Made by a program: the position numbers and the translations under genes. Under the pieces are notes generated by a model. That model ran no database searches. It saw only the letters and a list, made by a program, of their open reading frames with translations, and was not told the origin of the DNA. A stretch of 64,000 nt of DNA, from the NCBI GenBank assembly GCA_944323955.1, contig CALUUK010000001.1:62001-126000 (forward strand), written 5' to 3'. Origin of the DNA: Candidatus Gastranaerophilales bacterium. Its GTDB lineage: Bacteria > Cyanobacteriota > Vampirovibrionia > Gastranaerophilales > Gastranaerophilaceae. Every line of letters starts with the position of its first letter. Position 1 is the stretch's first letter. This document shows, piece after piece, positions 17,775 to 27,407 of the stretch.

Positions 17775-18570
17775 GTAAATTTTCCTTTTTATTGTAATAT
17801 GGAAGTTCTTTATTTATATCAAGTTTTTGCGCATTTTTCTTAAATATTTTGGATTTGTATATTCCTGTGTATGCAAGGAAATATTTTAAGCTGACACTTA
17901 AAACTCCAAGCCCGTATTTGCACGAGCGCATAAAATTTATTGATGATGCTTCCGGAAAATATTTTGTAGGACAGCTTATTTCACCTATTTTAAAACCGTA
18001 ATAGCTTACAAGTGCGAGCATTTCATTATCAAATACAAAATCATCGTCACAAGACTCCAATGGCAGTGTTTCGAGTACGTTCTTTTTAAATCCTCTGAAT
18101 CCTGTGTGATATTCCGATAGGTGTTGTCCTAAAAACAAATTTTGAAAAGCGGTTAAAAACTTATTTGCAATATATTTATATAGAGGCATCCCTCCTTCAA
18201 GTGCATTTGATAACATTCTTGATGCAATAACGGCATCATATTCTTCAAATGCAAGCATTGAAGCAATTGCGGGAATTAACTTCGGAGTATATTGATAGTC
18301 GGGATGCAGCATTATTACTATATCCGCATTTGATTTTAATGCGGCGGTATAGCAGGACTTTTGATTTCCGCCGTAGCCCCTGTTTTCTTTATGAACAATA
18401 GTTGTAATATTTAAATCAAGTGCCAAATCTTTTGTATTATCACTTGATTTATCATCAGTTAATATTATTTCATCTACAATTTCATGATAAATGTCATTAT
18501 ATGTTTTTTCTAAAGTTTTCTCTGCATTATATGCAGGCATAACAACAACTATTTTCTTTCCGTTTAACAT
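17764..18570 (-). CDS. Family 2 glycosyltransferase
   Basis: The 268-residue GT-A enzyme begins MLNGKKIVVVMPAYNAEKTL, then EIILTDDKSSDNT (nucleotide-sugar site) and ADIVIMLHPDYQY, the position of the usual DxD motif, here HPD. YHTGFRGFKKNVLETLP and DDFVFDNEMLAL follow as in dolichyl-phosphate-mannose synthase-like enzymes. It probably moves a sugar to a lipid or glycan at the inner face of the membrane. There is no C-terminal transmembrane pair. I chose the ATG at 18570 because AAGAGGGATT lies directly before it; the upstream in-frame ATG codons (to 18639) lack this. It stands alone, overlapping the HD-GYP gene end-to-end. Confidence 0.88.
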   Translation of the reverse strand: MLNGKKIVVVMPAYNAEKTLEKTYNDIYHEIVDEIILTDDKSSDNTKDLALDLNITTIVHKENRGYGGNQKSCYTAALKSNADIVIMLHPDYQYTPKLIPAIASMLAFEEYDAVIASRMLSNALEGGMPLYKYIANKFLTAFQNLFLGQHLSEYHTGFRGFKKNVLETLPLESCDDDFVFDNEMLALVSYYGFKIGEISCPTKYFPEASSINFMRSCKYGLGVLSVSLKYFLAYTGIYKSKIFKKNAQKLDINKELPYYNKKENLPKS

Positions 18571-18738
18571 AATCCCTCTTAGCAATCGATTTTTCATTAT
18601 TATATGCGAAAACAGCGGAAATGTTAAATCTTTAAGCATTAAAAAATTGTATTAACTTTTGTAAAAATATGGTATAATTTTATTAAGATAGGTTCCAATC
18701 CGTCGATATATTTATTTATAGTTAGTTGGTATATATTA

Positions 18739-19872
18739 ATGAGTACTTACGAGTTTAATGAAAGTTTAGACCTTGTTTTATCGTTCTTAAACAAAGATTC
18801 AAAACATACAATTCTTATCGTAGACGATGAAATTAATAATTTGCAGCTCCTGAAAAGAACATTCAGGGGACAGTACGATATTCTTACTGCAAGCAACGGG
18901 CTGGAAGCTCTTTCCGTTGTTAAAGAATACGGAAATAAAATAAGTTTAATTGTAAGTGACCAAAAAATGCCTGTTATGGAAGGTACTGATTTTTTGAAGC
19001 AGGTACGTCAAACAAATCCCCAGATTATAAAAATATTACTTACCGGTCACGTAGATACAGAAATAATTATATCTTCAATTAATGATTGTGATTTATTTCA
19101 ATATATATTGAAACCGTTTGAAATTGAAGAATTGAAAATTGCTGTTGAAAAAGGCATTGAAAAATATGAAATGTCCAGCAATAACAAAGTTTATTATAAT
19201 GAGCTCAGAACATTATTTTATAAAACAATCAGAGCAATTTCCAATTCCTTGGATACCAGAGACTCTTATACAAACGGTCATTCTTTGAGAGTTACTTTAT
19301 ATTCAATGATTCTTGCAAGAGAACTTCATCTTGATGATGAGTATCTTGAGGATATAGAAATTGCGGGACTTCTTCATGATATAGGCAAAATTGTAATGCC
19401 TAAGAATATATTATGTAAAAACGGAAAACTTACGGATGAAGAGTTCGGAATAATGAAGTCGCATCCCGATAAAGGCGAGAAAATCGTTTCAAACATAAGT
19501 AAACTTCAATCTATATCAGAGTGGGTTAAGTCTCACCATGAAAAATATGACGGCACGGGTTATCCTCTCGGATTAAAGGGAGAAGAAATTCCGCTTCCCG
19601 GAAGAATTATTGCAATTGCTGATACATATGATGCGATGACATCTACGAGATCGTATCGAAAAGCACTGGAACATGAAGTTGCGATTTCCGAAATTAAAAG
19701 ATGTTCCGGCACCCAGTTTGACCCTAAGCTCGCAGAGATGTTTGTGTCTCTTGCTCCTGAAATTGATGAAGCAAGAAAAAACCCGGATGAGTATTATAAA
19801 AAGTATTCTCTTTTGGGTAAAAATATTAATTTTGAGATGATATCGGCAGAATCAACTAACATAGTGAGTTAA
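18739..19872 (+). CDS. Response regulator with HD-GYP domain (RpfG type)
   Basis: The 377-residue protein joins a receiver domain (about 24-145; acidic pair in ILIVDDE, phospho-acceptor Asp74 in LIVSDQKMP, Lys in LKPFE) to an HD-GYP domain (about 155-345; LLHDIGKIVMPKNIL, HHEKYDGTGYP, ADTYDAMTSTRSYR). It should degrade cyclic di-GMP when phosphorylated. No histidine kinase is adjacent. A TATAAT at 18673-18678 leaves a roughly 55-nt leader. Its end overlaps the convergent dnaE by 17 bases. Together with the HD-GYP protein at 15903 it gives two c-di-GMP-degrading proteins within 4 kb. Confidence 0.92.
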   Translation: MSTYEFNESLDLVLSFLNKDSKHTILIVDDEINNLQLLKRTFRGQYDILTASNGLEALSVVKEYGNKISLIVSDQKMPVMEGTDFLKQVRQTNPQIIKILLTGHVDTEIIISSINDCDLFQYILKPFEIEELKIAVEKGIEKYEMSSNNKVYYNELRTLFYKTIRAISNSLDTRDSYTNGHSLRVTLYSMILARELHLDDEYLEDIEIAGLLHDIGKIVMPKNILCKNGKLTDEEFGIMKSHPDKGEKIVSNISKLQSISEWVKSHHEKYDGTGYPLGLKGEEIPLPGRIIAIADTYDAMTSTRSYRKALEHEVAISEIKRCSGTQFDPKLAEMFVSLAPEIDEARKNPDEYYKKYSLLGKNINFEMISAESTNIVS

Positions 19873-22800
19873 TGTTTACGCTGATAAAATCTGAGAATTG
19901 CTTTTCAAGTTTTTGAGTTAAGTCATTTGATGCACTTAGCCAGAAATTCGGTGATGCAAGTATTTTCTTTTCCTCACCGTTATTATCTGCTTTAAATACA
20001 AGCGGGTCAGTGCCTTTATATTGTATAAGCGAATCTTTGATTGCGATTATTGTTTCAAAAGGTACTTCCTTTTTTAAAGCAATAGTAATTATATTGCTGT
20101 TATCAACAGGTTTTACGCTTTCTATAACTATTTGGGAAGAACCTTCTTCTCTTTTTTGATATTTGCCTGAAATTATTACTTTTTTTTCAGGCTCGAGGAG
20201 AGAATTATATTCTTGCAGTGTTTTGTGAAAAGCAACAAAGTCTATTTCTCCGGTTAAATCTTCAATAGTTCCTGCTTTTAAAAATTTTGTAGGATCTTTT
20301 TTTGTCGCAATTTGTCTTACAGAGCTTAATAGACCGCAAACCGTTACAAAAGAATCATTTGGAATATTTTCAAGGTCCGTTATGTTGTGCGTTGTAAGAA
20401 ACGGAAGTTTATCTCTTATTGATTCAAGCGGATGACTGGTAACGTAGAAGCCCAAATATTCTTTTTCAAATTCCTGAATTTCTCTGTCTGTAAAATCTTC
20501 ATCGCTTCCATATAATTCAAAAGACTGCATCTGATAACTGTTTCCGCCCGTGCTGCCTGAAAGCGACGCAAAAAGACTTACCTGCCCAAGTTCTCTTGCT
20601 TCCGTTTCTTTTGCCGCAGCATTCAAAATGTTATCAATATTATTAAACAGTTTTTTTCTGGAGGGTTCCAAACTTGCAAAGGCGCCTGCTTTTATGAAAT
20701 TTTCCATTGCTTTTCTGTTTATATGTCTCGGGTTTATTCTTTGTGTAAAATCTACAATGGATTTAAATTCTCCGTTTGTTTTTCTTTCTTCTTCTATTTC
20801 TTTAAGAACGGCTTCTCCTATACCTTTAATTGAGTTAAGTCCGAATCTTATATTATTTCCGTCCGGAGTAAATTCTGCGTTAGATTTGTTAATATCGGGA
20901 GGAAGTACTTTTATTCCGTTTTTTTGTGCTTCTGAGATATACAGTTGTATCTTATCAAGGCTGTCTTTTGAATTTGTAAGCATTGCGCAAATATATTCAA
21001 CGGGATAATGTGCTTTTAAATATGCCGTTTGGTAAGCAACGAAAGCATAACATGCGCTGTGTGCGCGGTTAAAACAGTAAGCGGCAAAACTTCCGATTTG
21101 ATCAAACAGTTCTTTCGCATCCTCAGCTTTCATTCCTTTACCTATACATTTTTCAATAAAAGGACCTTCAAGTTTTACTAAATCCTCGGGATGTTTTTTA
21201 GCCATAATACGACGTACACCGTCTGCGCCTCCGAGTGTATAATCAGCAAGAACCTGAAATATTTGCATGATTTGCTCTTGATATACCATAGTGCCGTATG
21301 TATCTTTCAAGATGTCCTCTAATAGCGGATGGGCATATGTGATTTTCTGGCGTCCGTGTTTTCTTTCAACGAAGTTTTCTACCATGCCCGATCCCAACGG
21401 CCCCGGACGGAATAATGCAACAAGAGCGCCTAAATCTTCAAATACGGACGGCTTTAAATCTTTAACGAGCTTTTTCATCCCTGCGGATTCTAACTGGAAT
21501 ACACCGTCTGTATCGCCTTTTGACAGCATTTCATATGTCTTTTTGTCATCCAAAGGTATATGGTTAATATCTATATCTATTCCGTGTCTTTCTTTTATCA
21601 TTTCAAGAGTTTGGACAATGATTGTAAGGTTCTTTAACCCCAAAAAGTCCATTTTCAAAAGACCGACTTTTTCGCAGTCTTCTTTCGGATATTCTGTTAT
21701 TACATTTCCTTCTTTTGCGTATTGTACCGGAACGATTTCATCCAGAGGATAGTGGGAAATAATAACACCTGCGGCGTGCATGCCTGTATTCTGTTTTAGG
21801 CCTTCAATATTTCTTGCTTCATCAATAATTTGTCTGATAAGCGCATCTTCTTCATATACTTTTTTAAAGTCGGGAGATACTTCAAGCGCTTTATCAATTG
21901 TCATCCCTATTTCTTGCGGAACATAGCTGCTGACTTTGTTTGAAATCTCAAAAGGCAGATTCATTACTCTTGCTACTGCTTTTATTGCCGCTTTTGCAGA
22001 AAGAGTACCGAATGTAATAATCTGGCAGACTTTATCTTTGCCGTATTTCTCCGTTACATAATCAATAACTTTATCTCTGCCGTCGCCAAAATCTATGTCC
22101 ACATCAGGCATGCTTATACGTTCGGGGTTTAAAAATCTTTCAAAAAACAGATGGTGTTTAATCGGGTCAAGGTCTGTAATTCCCAGAGCATATGCAACTA
22201 AACTCCCTGCCGCAGAGCCTCTGCCCGGACCGACCGGTACACCATGTGTTTTTGCATAATTTATAAAGTCGGATACGATTAAGAAGTATGCATCAAATCC
22301 CATTTTATTAATTACATCAAGTTCATATTTGCATCTTTCTTCAAGCTCAGGGGTTATTTCTTCATAGCGTTCATCCATTCCCTTTCTTACAAGAAAATTT
22401 AAATATGATGATATTGTATGGTCCGAAGGGACGTCAAAAGAGGGAAGTATACTTTTTCCCATCTCTATAATAACGTGGCATTTGTCTGCTATAATGGCGG
22501 TATTTTCAATTGCCTGCTCAAAGGTTTCCGCATCAAGCCATTTAAATGCCTCTCTGAGTTCTTCGGGTGTTTTTACGTAAAATTCATTATTCGGAAATCT
22601 GAAGCGGTTTTCCTCTTCTTTTAATGCATTTGTTTGAATACACAAAAGCGTATCGTGCCACGAAGCGTCTTCTTTTCTTAAATAGTGGCTGTCGTTTGTT
22701 ATAACAAGCGGAATATCAAGTTCTTTTGCTATTTCAATAAGTACGGGGTTAGAGCGCTTTTGATCGTCCAATCTGTGGTCTTGGATTTCTATATAATAAT

Positions 22801-23299
22801 CTTCTTTGAAAAGATTTTTGTACCATTTAGCGGTCTCAATCGCTTTTTCTTTTGTCCCGTGTAAAACTTCCTGTGCTAATTCCCCCTGAATACAGGCACT
22901 TAGGCAAATAAGCCCTTCTGAATTTTGCTCTAATATTTCTCTGTTTATTCGGGGTTTGTAGTAAAAACCGTCTATATTTGCTATACTTACCAGTTTTACA
23001 AGATTTTTATATCCGGTATTGTTTTTTGCAAGCAGTACAAGGTGAAATAACTCTCTGTTTGCAGAGTCTTTTTTTGTAATGTCACCGTGGTAAACATAAA
23101 ATTCACAACCGAGAATAATTTTAAATTGGGCATCTTTTGCAAGACGATATAATTCTATTGCTCCGTACATTACACCGTGATCGGTTACCGCTACTGCATC
23201 AAAATTGTTTTCTTTTGCAAAGTTAATAAGTTCTTTTTGTCTTATTGCCCCGTCAAGTAAACTATATTCCGAGTGCAAGTGCAAAGGCACATATCGCAT
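19856..23299 (-). CDS. dnaE: DNA polymerase III alpha subunit DnaE
   Basis: The 1147-residue protein is the replicative polymerase catalytic subunit. It has an N-terminal PHP domain (LHLHSEYSLLDGAIR, then VTDHGVMYG), the palm with catalytic acids in MPDVDIDFGDGRDKVIDY (about 388-405), the GPGRGSAAGSL block, the thumb/fingers through FNRAHSACYAFVAYQTAYLK, a helix-hairpin-helix (about 790-850) and a C-terminal OB fold at about 985-1065 (bases 20105-20347). Length is typical of DnaE1. AAGGGAATG precedes the ATG. The OB fold is notable because the island protein at 41364-41696 closely resembles it. Confidence 0.97.
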   Translation of the reverse strand: MRYVPLHLHSEYSLLDGAIRQKELINFAKENNFDAVAVTDHGVMYGAIELYRLAKDAQFKIILGCEFYVYHGDITKKDSANRELFHLVLLAKNNTGYKNLVKLVSIANIDGFYYKPRINREILEQNSEGLICLSACIQGELAQEVLHGTKEKAIETAKWYKNLFKEDYYIEIQDHRLDDQKRSNPVLIEIAKELDIPLVITNDSHYLRKEDASWHDTLLCIQTNALKEEENRFRFPNNEFYVKTPEELREAFKWLDAETFEQAIENTAIIADKCHVIIEMGKSILPSFDVPSDHTISSYLNFLVRKGMDERYEEITPELEERCKYELDVINKMGFDAYFLIVSDFINYAKTHGVPVGPGRGSAAGSLVAYALGITDLDPIKHHLFFERFLNPERISMPDVDIDFGDGRDKVIDYVTEKYGKDKVCQIITFGTLSAKAAIKAVARVMNLPFEISNKVSSYVPQEIGMTIDKALEVSPDFKKVYEEDALIRQIIDEARNIEGLKQNTGMHAAGVIISHYPLDEIVPVQYAKEGNVITEYPKEDCEKVGLLKMDFLGLKNLTIIVQTLEMIKERHGIDIDINHIPLDDKKTYEMLSKGDTDGVFQLESAGMKKLVKDLKPSVFEDLGALVALFRPGPLGSGMVENFVERKHGRQKITYAHPLLEDILKDTYGTMVYQEQIMQIFQVLADYTLGGADGVRRIMAKKHPEDLVKLEGPFIEKCIGKGMKAEDAKELFDQIGSFAAYCFNRAHSACYAFVAYQTAYLKAHYPVEYICAMLTNSKDSLDKIQLYISEAQKNGIKVLPPDINKSNAEFTPDGNNIRFGLNSIKGIGEAVLKEIEEERKTNGEFKSIVDFTQRINPRHINRKAMENFIKAGAFASLEPSRKKLFNNIDNILNAAAKETEARELGQVSLFASLSGSTGGNSYQMQSFELYGSDEDFTDREIQEFEKEYLGFYVTSHPLESIRDKLPFLTTHNITDLENIPNDSFVTVCGLLSSVRQIATKKDPTKFLKAGTIEDLTGEIDFVAFHKTLQEYNSLLEPEKKVIISGKYQKREEGSSQIVIESVKPVDNSNIITIALKKEVPFETIIAIKDSLIQYKGTDPLVFKADNNGEEKKILASPNFWLSASNDLTQKLEKQFSDFISVNINSLC

Positions 23300-23376
23300 T
23301 TATATCATTCCCTTTTATCCCGACTCTTTATTATAATTTACCATACTATATAATATGGTGTAAATTAAAGATGTTT

Positions 23377-24669
23377 TTATGTAACGATTTGAGCAATCAT
23401 TTTTTCACTGTTTGGCATATAATCGGTTATTTTTATTGTCTGAATTGTATTTTTGTATTTGTCTTTATCGTCAATTAATACATTTATATAATTTTTTGTT
23501 ACCCCTTTTAACAATCCTGTTTTCTTATCACGCTGTCTTTCGATGATAATTTCGTTTGTCGTATTTATATTATTTTCAAAAAATTGTTTGAGCTTTTTAT
23601 CGGAAATATTTTGAAGTACATTAGAGCGGATTTTCTTTGTTTTTTCGTCAATTTGATTTGACATTTTATCCGCAATAGTTCCTTTCCTTCTTGAATATGG
23701 GAAAATATGCATTCTTGAAAGCGGAATGGATGATAAATTGTTGTATGTAATTGTAAAATCTTCTTCAGTTTCACCCGGAAAGCCTGCTATTATATCACTT
23801 CCTATGAATGCATTTTTAAATTTAGAATTGATATACCCGGTAAGATTTTTTATATCTTCTTCCGTATAATTTCTGTTCATATTTTTAAGCGTTTTATTGC
23901 AAACCGATTGAAGCGAAAGGTGAAAATGCGGGCAGAATTTTTTTGATTGCGATAAAAAATCAATAAATTCAAAAGGCAGTTCCGTAGGATTTAAAGAGCC
24001 GAGGCGATATCTTTTTATATTGCTATTTTCAATTTCTTCAAGAAGATTTCTTAAGGATTGTTTTGGCGTAAAATCCCATCCCCATTGACCTATGTGAATA
24101 CCTGTTAAAACAGTTTCATAATAGCCTTTTTCTGCAAATAAGTTTATTTGTTCAATAATATTTTCTATAGAATTTGACCGGTTTTTCCCTCGTGCAAACG
24201 GAATTGTGCAATAGCTGCATCTGTTGTTGCATCCGTCTTGTATTTTTACTGATGCACGGGTTCTGTTTGTTTGATAAAGTTTTTCGTGTCTAAAATAGTC
24301 ATGCTCAAATATATCTGAAACATTGAATTTTTCTTGATTGCTTATAATGTTTGCAATATCGTTTTTTTCATAGTTCCCTATAACAAAGTCAATTTCATTA
24401 TTTTTAAGAAGATTCTTTTTTTCCAGCTGCGCCATACATCCTGTAACAACAACTTTTATATTAGGATTTTCTCTTTTTGCTCTGTGAATATAGGATAAAT
24501 TTTTTGTATCTGCTATATGTGTAACCGAACAAGAATTTAAAATATAATAGTCTGCTTCTTTTATATCACCGGTTTCAATGTATCCTTCATTTGAGAGTAT
24601 TTGTGCAATTAATGCGGATTCTACCTGATTTGTCTTGCAGCCTAATGTCTTTATAAGAAATTTCTTCAT
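23377..24669 (-). CDS. mtaB: tRNA t6A37 methylthiotransferase MtaB
   Basis: The 430-residue radical-SAM methylthiotransferase is the MtaB type, which makes ms2t6A37 in tRNAs reading ANN codons. The N-terminal domain reads KTLGCKTNQVESALI (the KTLGCKxNxxES form is typical of MtaB rather than MiaB), with NSCSVTH and TGCMAQL cysteines. The core has DGCNNRCSYCTIPFARG, and a TRAM-like C-terminus follows from about 365. A TTG at 24678 is in frame, but the ATG at 24669 gives the standard MKKFLIKTLGC start. A TATAAT ends eight bases before that ATG and there is no ribosome binding site, so the message is probably leaderless, like miaB. Confidence 0.93.
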   Translation of the reverse strand: MKKFLIKTLGCKTNQVESALIAQILSNEGYIETGDIKEADYYILNSCSVTHIADTKNLSYIHRAKRENPNIKVVVTGCMAQLEKKNLLKNNEIDFVIGNYEKNDIANIISNQEKFNVSDIFEHDYFRHEKLYQTNRTRASVKIQDGCNNRCSYCTIPFARGKNRSNSIENIIEQINLFAEKGYYETVLTGIHIGQWGWDFTPKQSLRNLLEEIENSNIKRYRLGSLNPTELPFEFIDFLSQSKKFCPHFHLSLQSVCNKTLKNMNRNYTEEDIKNLTGYINSKFKNAFIGSDIIAGFPGETEEDFTITYNNLSSIPLSRMHIFPYSRRKGTIADKMSNQIDEKTKKIRSNVLQNISDKKLKQFFENNINTTNEIIIERQRDKKTGLLKGVTKNYINVLIDDKDKYKNTIQTIKITDYMPNSEKMIAQIVT

Positions 24670-24677
24670 AATATTCA

Positions 24678-24683
24678 ATTATA
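24678..24683 (-). promoter_or_regulatory. -10 box of mtaB, predicted leaderless
   Basis: On the minus strand TATAAT ends eight bases before the mtaB ATG, so transcription should begin within a base or two of the start codon. The same layout is seen at miaB and at 2252. Confidence 0.5.
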
Positions 24684-24694
24684 AATTAAAAATA

Positions 24695-27010
24695 TTATTC
24701 AAGCAGACTTTTTTGTGATGTTTTGCCGAGCATTACGGCTGCTTCTGCCATTGTCTGAGGAAAATATCTGGAAAGTATTTGCGAGCGTGTTTTTAAGCCC
24801 GGAATTGAAGAACCGTATGTTGTTAATAAAAGATTGGCTTCGGCGAGGAATTCTTCATAACCTAAAGAACCTGCAAGGTCGGCACGGTGTGAAAAATATT
24901 GAATAAATTCCTGTTCGTTAAAGGCAAAATTTGTTATGAAATTTACCATCTCATTGTCATAGGCTTCAAGGTATTGTTGATTATTCAACATTTCGGGATT
25001 CTCTTTTTGTTTTATGTGCCCCGTTTCATGCAATACTACACTTTCGTCTTTTCCTGTACTTATTTCATTAATATGTTTATATATCAATGAGTCGGGGTCA
25101 TTGCAGTATGTCCATTTATCCATGTTATCCGCAATGACTAATAATGTATCAACATCCTGATTTTTGATTGTTTTCCAGATGGCGTCTTTTGAATAATAAG
25201 GAAGCATACTTTTAAAATCAACAATTCTTTTTCTTTTTCCGTCGGATATTATAACTGTTTTCTCTTTGTCATCGAAAGTCAGTTTATACTCAATTCCGTT
25301 GATAGTATTATATATGCTCCCGTTTTGTGCTGTTTCTCTTCTTCTTAAAATATCAAGAAGAACAGTTCCGTCATCTTTCGTTATTTTGTATGAATAGCAG
25401 CTTTCTGAAATGTTTCCGAACTCGTCTTTTTTTACTTTATAGCTTCTTTCGCTTTCGCAATCATTTGTGTTGAATTTTTCTTCAAAAACAATACTTCCGT
25501 CAGGTTTTCTTGATGCTTTTGAAAGTTGAATTCCTTTTCCCGTTACAATAGAAGAAATATCAAAATCCATTGAATTGTCTGCTTTTGAATTATCCTGTCT
25601 AAATTGTGATATGTCATAATAAACCGAGTTAAATACCCCCGGAAGAATGTCGCTGGCTTTTGAATATATTGCACCTTGAACACTGTAAGGCGGTGTTTCT
25701 TCAAGAAGAATATGCAGCATTTCGCTTATTTGTCCGAACTTATCATATTTAGCTCTTATGACTCTGTTTGCATTTCTCATTATGGAAGATGTGGAATGAT
25801 CTTTATATTCTTCCGTTCTGCTTTCAGTTACGGTTCCGTCCTGGGCAAATGTTTTTACCAGGGTAATTAAAGTGCCGTTATCGGTTCTTATTTCTTTTGA
25901 AAATATTGCTTCTTTATCATTTTCTTCCGTAATCTGGTTTTCTACGATATTTATATCATAGTTATCTTTATACAATTCCTTTATTTCAGAAAATTGTTTT
26001 TCAATACTTCTTAACTGTTCAAGCTCTGTTTCACTGAGCAGTGATATTGCATATGCCGTTGAGTAAGAATATCCTTTCTTTAAATATTCTTTAAAATCTT
26101 CATTGTGCAAAATACCAAGTTCGACAAGTACTATATCGGTTATATATTCGGGTAAGACTCCGTTGTTAAAGAGTTCTTTTGCTCTTTTTGAATTTTTGCC
26201 TTTTAATTGAGCGAAATTGGGAATATTTGCGCTTCCCGGATTAAGCCGGAATAATTTTTGTGCACGCTTTCTTGCACCTCTTTTTAATTCTGCAATTTCA
26301 ATTGCGTCTGCCTCTGATATACCTTGTTTTATAAGATTTAATGTTCTTTCTCTTGTTTCAGTTTTTTGAGCGGCAATTTTAAATGCAAGAGGCGCATATG
26401 TGCCTTCGTTAACAAGTCTTAGAAAGACTTTCCTCTGTTCTTTCGGAAGTTGTACAAGGTATGCAGATATATTTTGCTGTACACCTTTTTTCATAAGATT
26501 TGCTGCTTCGGCATATTGTTCTTGATTTAATGTACGAAAAAGCGGCAAATAATCAATATGTATTCCTTTATTTCTTAAATCGGAAATTCTTGAAAAAACA
26601 GCTGCTTCATTGTCTGCAAGCGGATTTAAATTATTATCGATAATTCCTTGTTGTATTAATTTTTGAGCCTGTGCATATTTTTCATCGTTTAATTGAGCCA
26701 CATAAATAATGCTTTCGTCTGATACTTCTTTTTCTATTAAATCAATTGCTCTTTGATATTGATTTTCATCAAATTTTGCTATGATTTTGGCATATGTTTC
26801 GTCAACATTCAGATTCTCAAGCTGTTTTAATCTGGACTCGTAATTTGGAGGTAAAGATTCTTTTTTTAAAGAGAAAATTGAAAAGATTTCCGGGAATTTC
26901 CCAAACGAAGGCAAATCTTTTTGAGGATATTCTTCATTGCTTTGTCTCTTCTCTTTTCTTGTATATGTATTTTGATATGTTCTGTTAAGATTAATACCCG
27001 TGATTTTCAT
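24695..27010 (-). CDS. Large helical-repeat protein with C-terminal HExxH zincin-like motif
   Basis: This 771-residue protein is not recognised by name. I start it at MKITGINLN (27010), because two other unrecognised proteins here also begin MKIT; an in-frame ATG at 27031 is possible. PSFGKF follows at about residue 38. Residues about 60-350 hold degenerate helical repeats of the form LNxExYxxAxxLIxxG (LNDEKYAQAQKLIQQGI, LNQEQYAEAANLMKKGV). Residues 380-620 look beta-rich. The C-terminus has LHETGHIKQ (HETGH at 661-665) and, 54 residues later, YEEFLAEAN, giving the HExxH...E layout of gluzincin peptidases. There is no signal peptide. Function is unknown; a secreted or effector-like peptidase is a possibility. 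It ends 25 bases before mtaB. Confidence 0.7.
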   Translation of the reverse strand: MKITGINLNRTYQNTYTRKEKRQSNEEYPQKDLPSFGKFPEIFSIFSLKKESLPPNYESRLKQLENLNVDETYAKIIAKFDENQYQRAIDLIEKEVSDESIIYVAQLNDEKYAQAQKLIQQGIIDNNLNPLADNEAAVFSRISDLRNKGIHIDYLPLFRTLNQEQYAEAANLMKKGVQQNISAYLVQLPKEQRKVFLRLVNEGTYAPLAFKIAAQKTETRERTLNLIKQGISEADAIEIAELKRGARKRAQKLFRLNPGSANIPNFAQLKGKNSKRAKELFNNGVLPEYITDIVLVELGILHNEDFKEYLKKGYSYSTAYAISLLSETELEQLRSIEKQFSEIKELYKDNYDINIVENQITEENDKEAIFSKEIRTDNGTLITLVKTFAQDGTVTESRTEEYKDHSTSSIMRNANRVIRAKYDKFGQISEMLHILLEETPPYSVQGAIYSKASDILPGVFNSVYYDISQFRQDNSKADNSMDFDISSIVTGKGIQLSKASRKPDGSIVFEEKFNTNDCESERSYKVKKDEFGNISESCYSYKITKDDGTVLLDILRRRETAQNGSIYNTINGIEYKLTFDDKEKTVIISDGKRKRIVDFKSMLPYYSKDAIWKTIKNQDVDTLLVIADNMDKWTYCNDPDSLIYKHINEISTGKDESVVLHETGHIKQKENPEMLNNQQYLEAYDNEMVNFITNFAFNEQEFIQYFSHRADLAGSLGYEEFLAEANLLLTTYGSSIPGLKTRSQILSRYFPQTMAEAAVMLGKTSQKSLLE

Positions 27011-27081
27011 ACTTGTATTAAAAACAAACATTAAATAATTTGCATTTAAATTTTATTGTTTTTTATTTCCTGTTTTTAAGC

Positions 27082-27111
27082 AAAAAAAATGTTTGCGCCA
27101 GTCGCAAACAT
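27082..27111 (-). terminator. Minus-strand terminator in an intergenic region
   Basis: ATGTTTGCG and CGCAAACAT form a perfect 9-bp stem (27089-27111, loop CCAGT). On the minus strand it is followed by a run of T. No annotated gene ends here, so it implies a short minus-strand transcript starting upstream (higher coordinates). Confidence 0.75.
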
Positions 27112-27300
27112 CAAATAAACACGAGGATATTAAGAGAGAGAGAGTAAAAAAATTTTTTGTAATCATTTCCCCTAAAATGGATGATTGTTTGTTCTCTTAA
27201 AAGAGCCTCTTTGTGTTTTTTTGCAGATTGTAGTCTAGTATGTCCTTTCTTATAATGTTTTCACTCTTATATAAAGTTTTCTTTTTCATCAAAATTGCCT
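27112..27300 (-). ncRNA. Candidate small transcript ending at the 27.1-kb terminator
   Basis: The 397-bp gap between divergent genes holds a strong minus-strand terminator but no gene ending there. Reading the minus strand from about 27300, a loose TTGATG and TATAAG pair, an AGAGGCTCTTTTAAGAG hairpin and an (AG)n run precede the terminator. A 30-codon frame beginning MKKKTLYKSENI is also present (about 27289 down to 27197), without a clear ribosome binding site. A small RNA or a short peptide message is possible; the 5' end is a guess. Confidence 0.3.
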
Positions 27301-27316
27301 TTTAATCGTTATTGTT

Positions 27317-27333
27317 TGTTACAATTATTAACA
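27317..27333 (+). promoter_or_regulatory. Inverted repeat TGTTA-N7-TAACA, candidate operator
   Basis: A perfect 5-bp inverted repeat with a 7-bp spacer lies about 74 nt before the ATG at 27408. It has the same geometry as the sites at 7833, 15832 and 56496. Confidence 0.5.
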
Positions 27334-27407
27334 TAATGGTTATTTCCCTAAAGAGAAAAGGCTTTTATGCCGATAAAATCTTTGTGTGTAATTTAAGGAG
27401 TGACACA

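Noticed and set aside
20550-21752. Two plus-strand frames of about 150 codons opposite dnaE
   Set aside because: dnaE is intact and conserved throughout; the frames have no start signals or recognisable domains.
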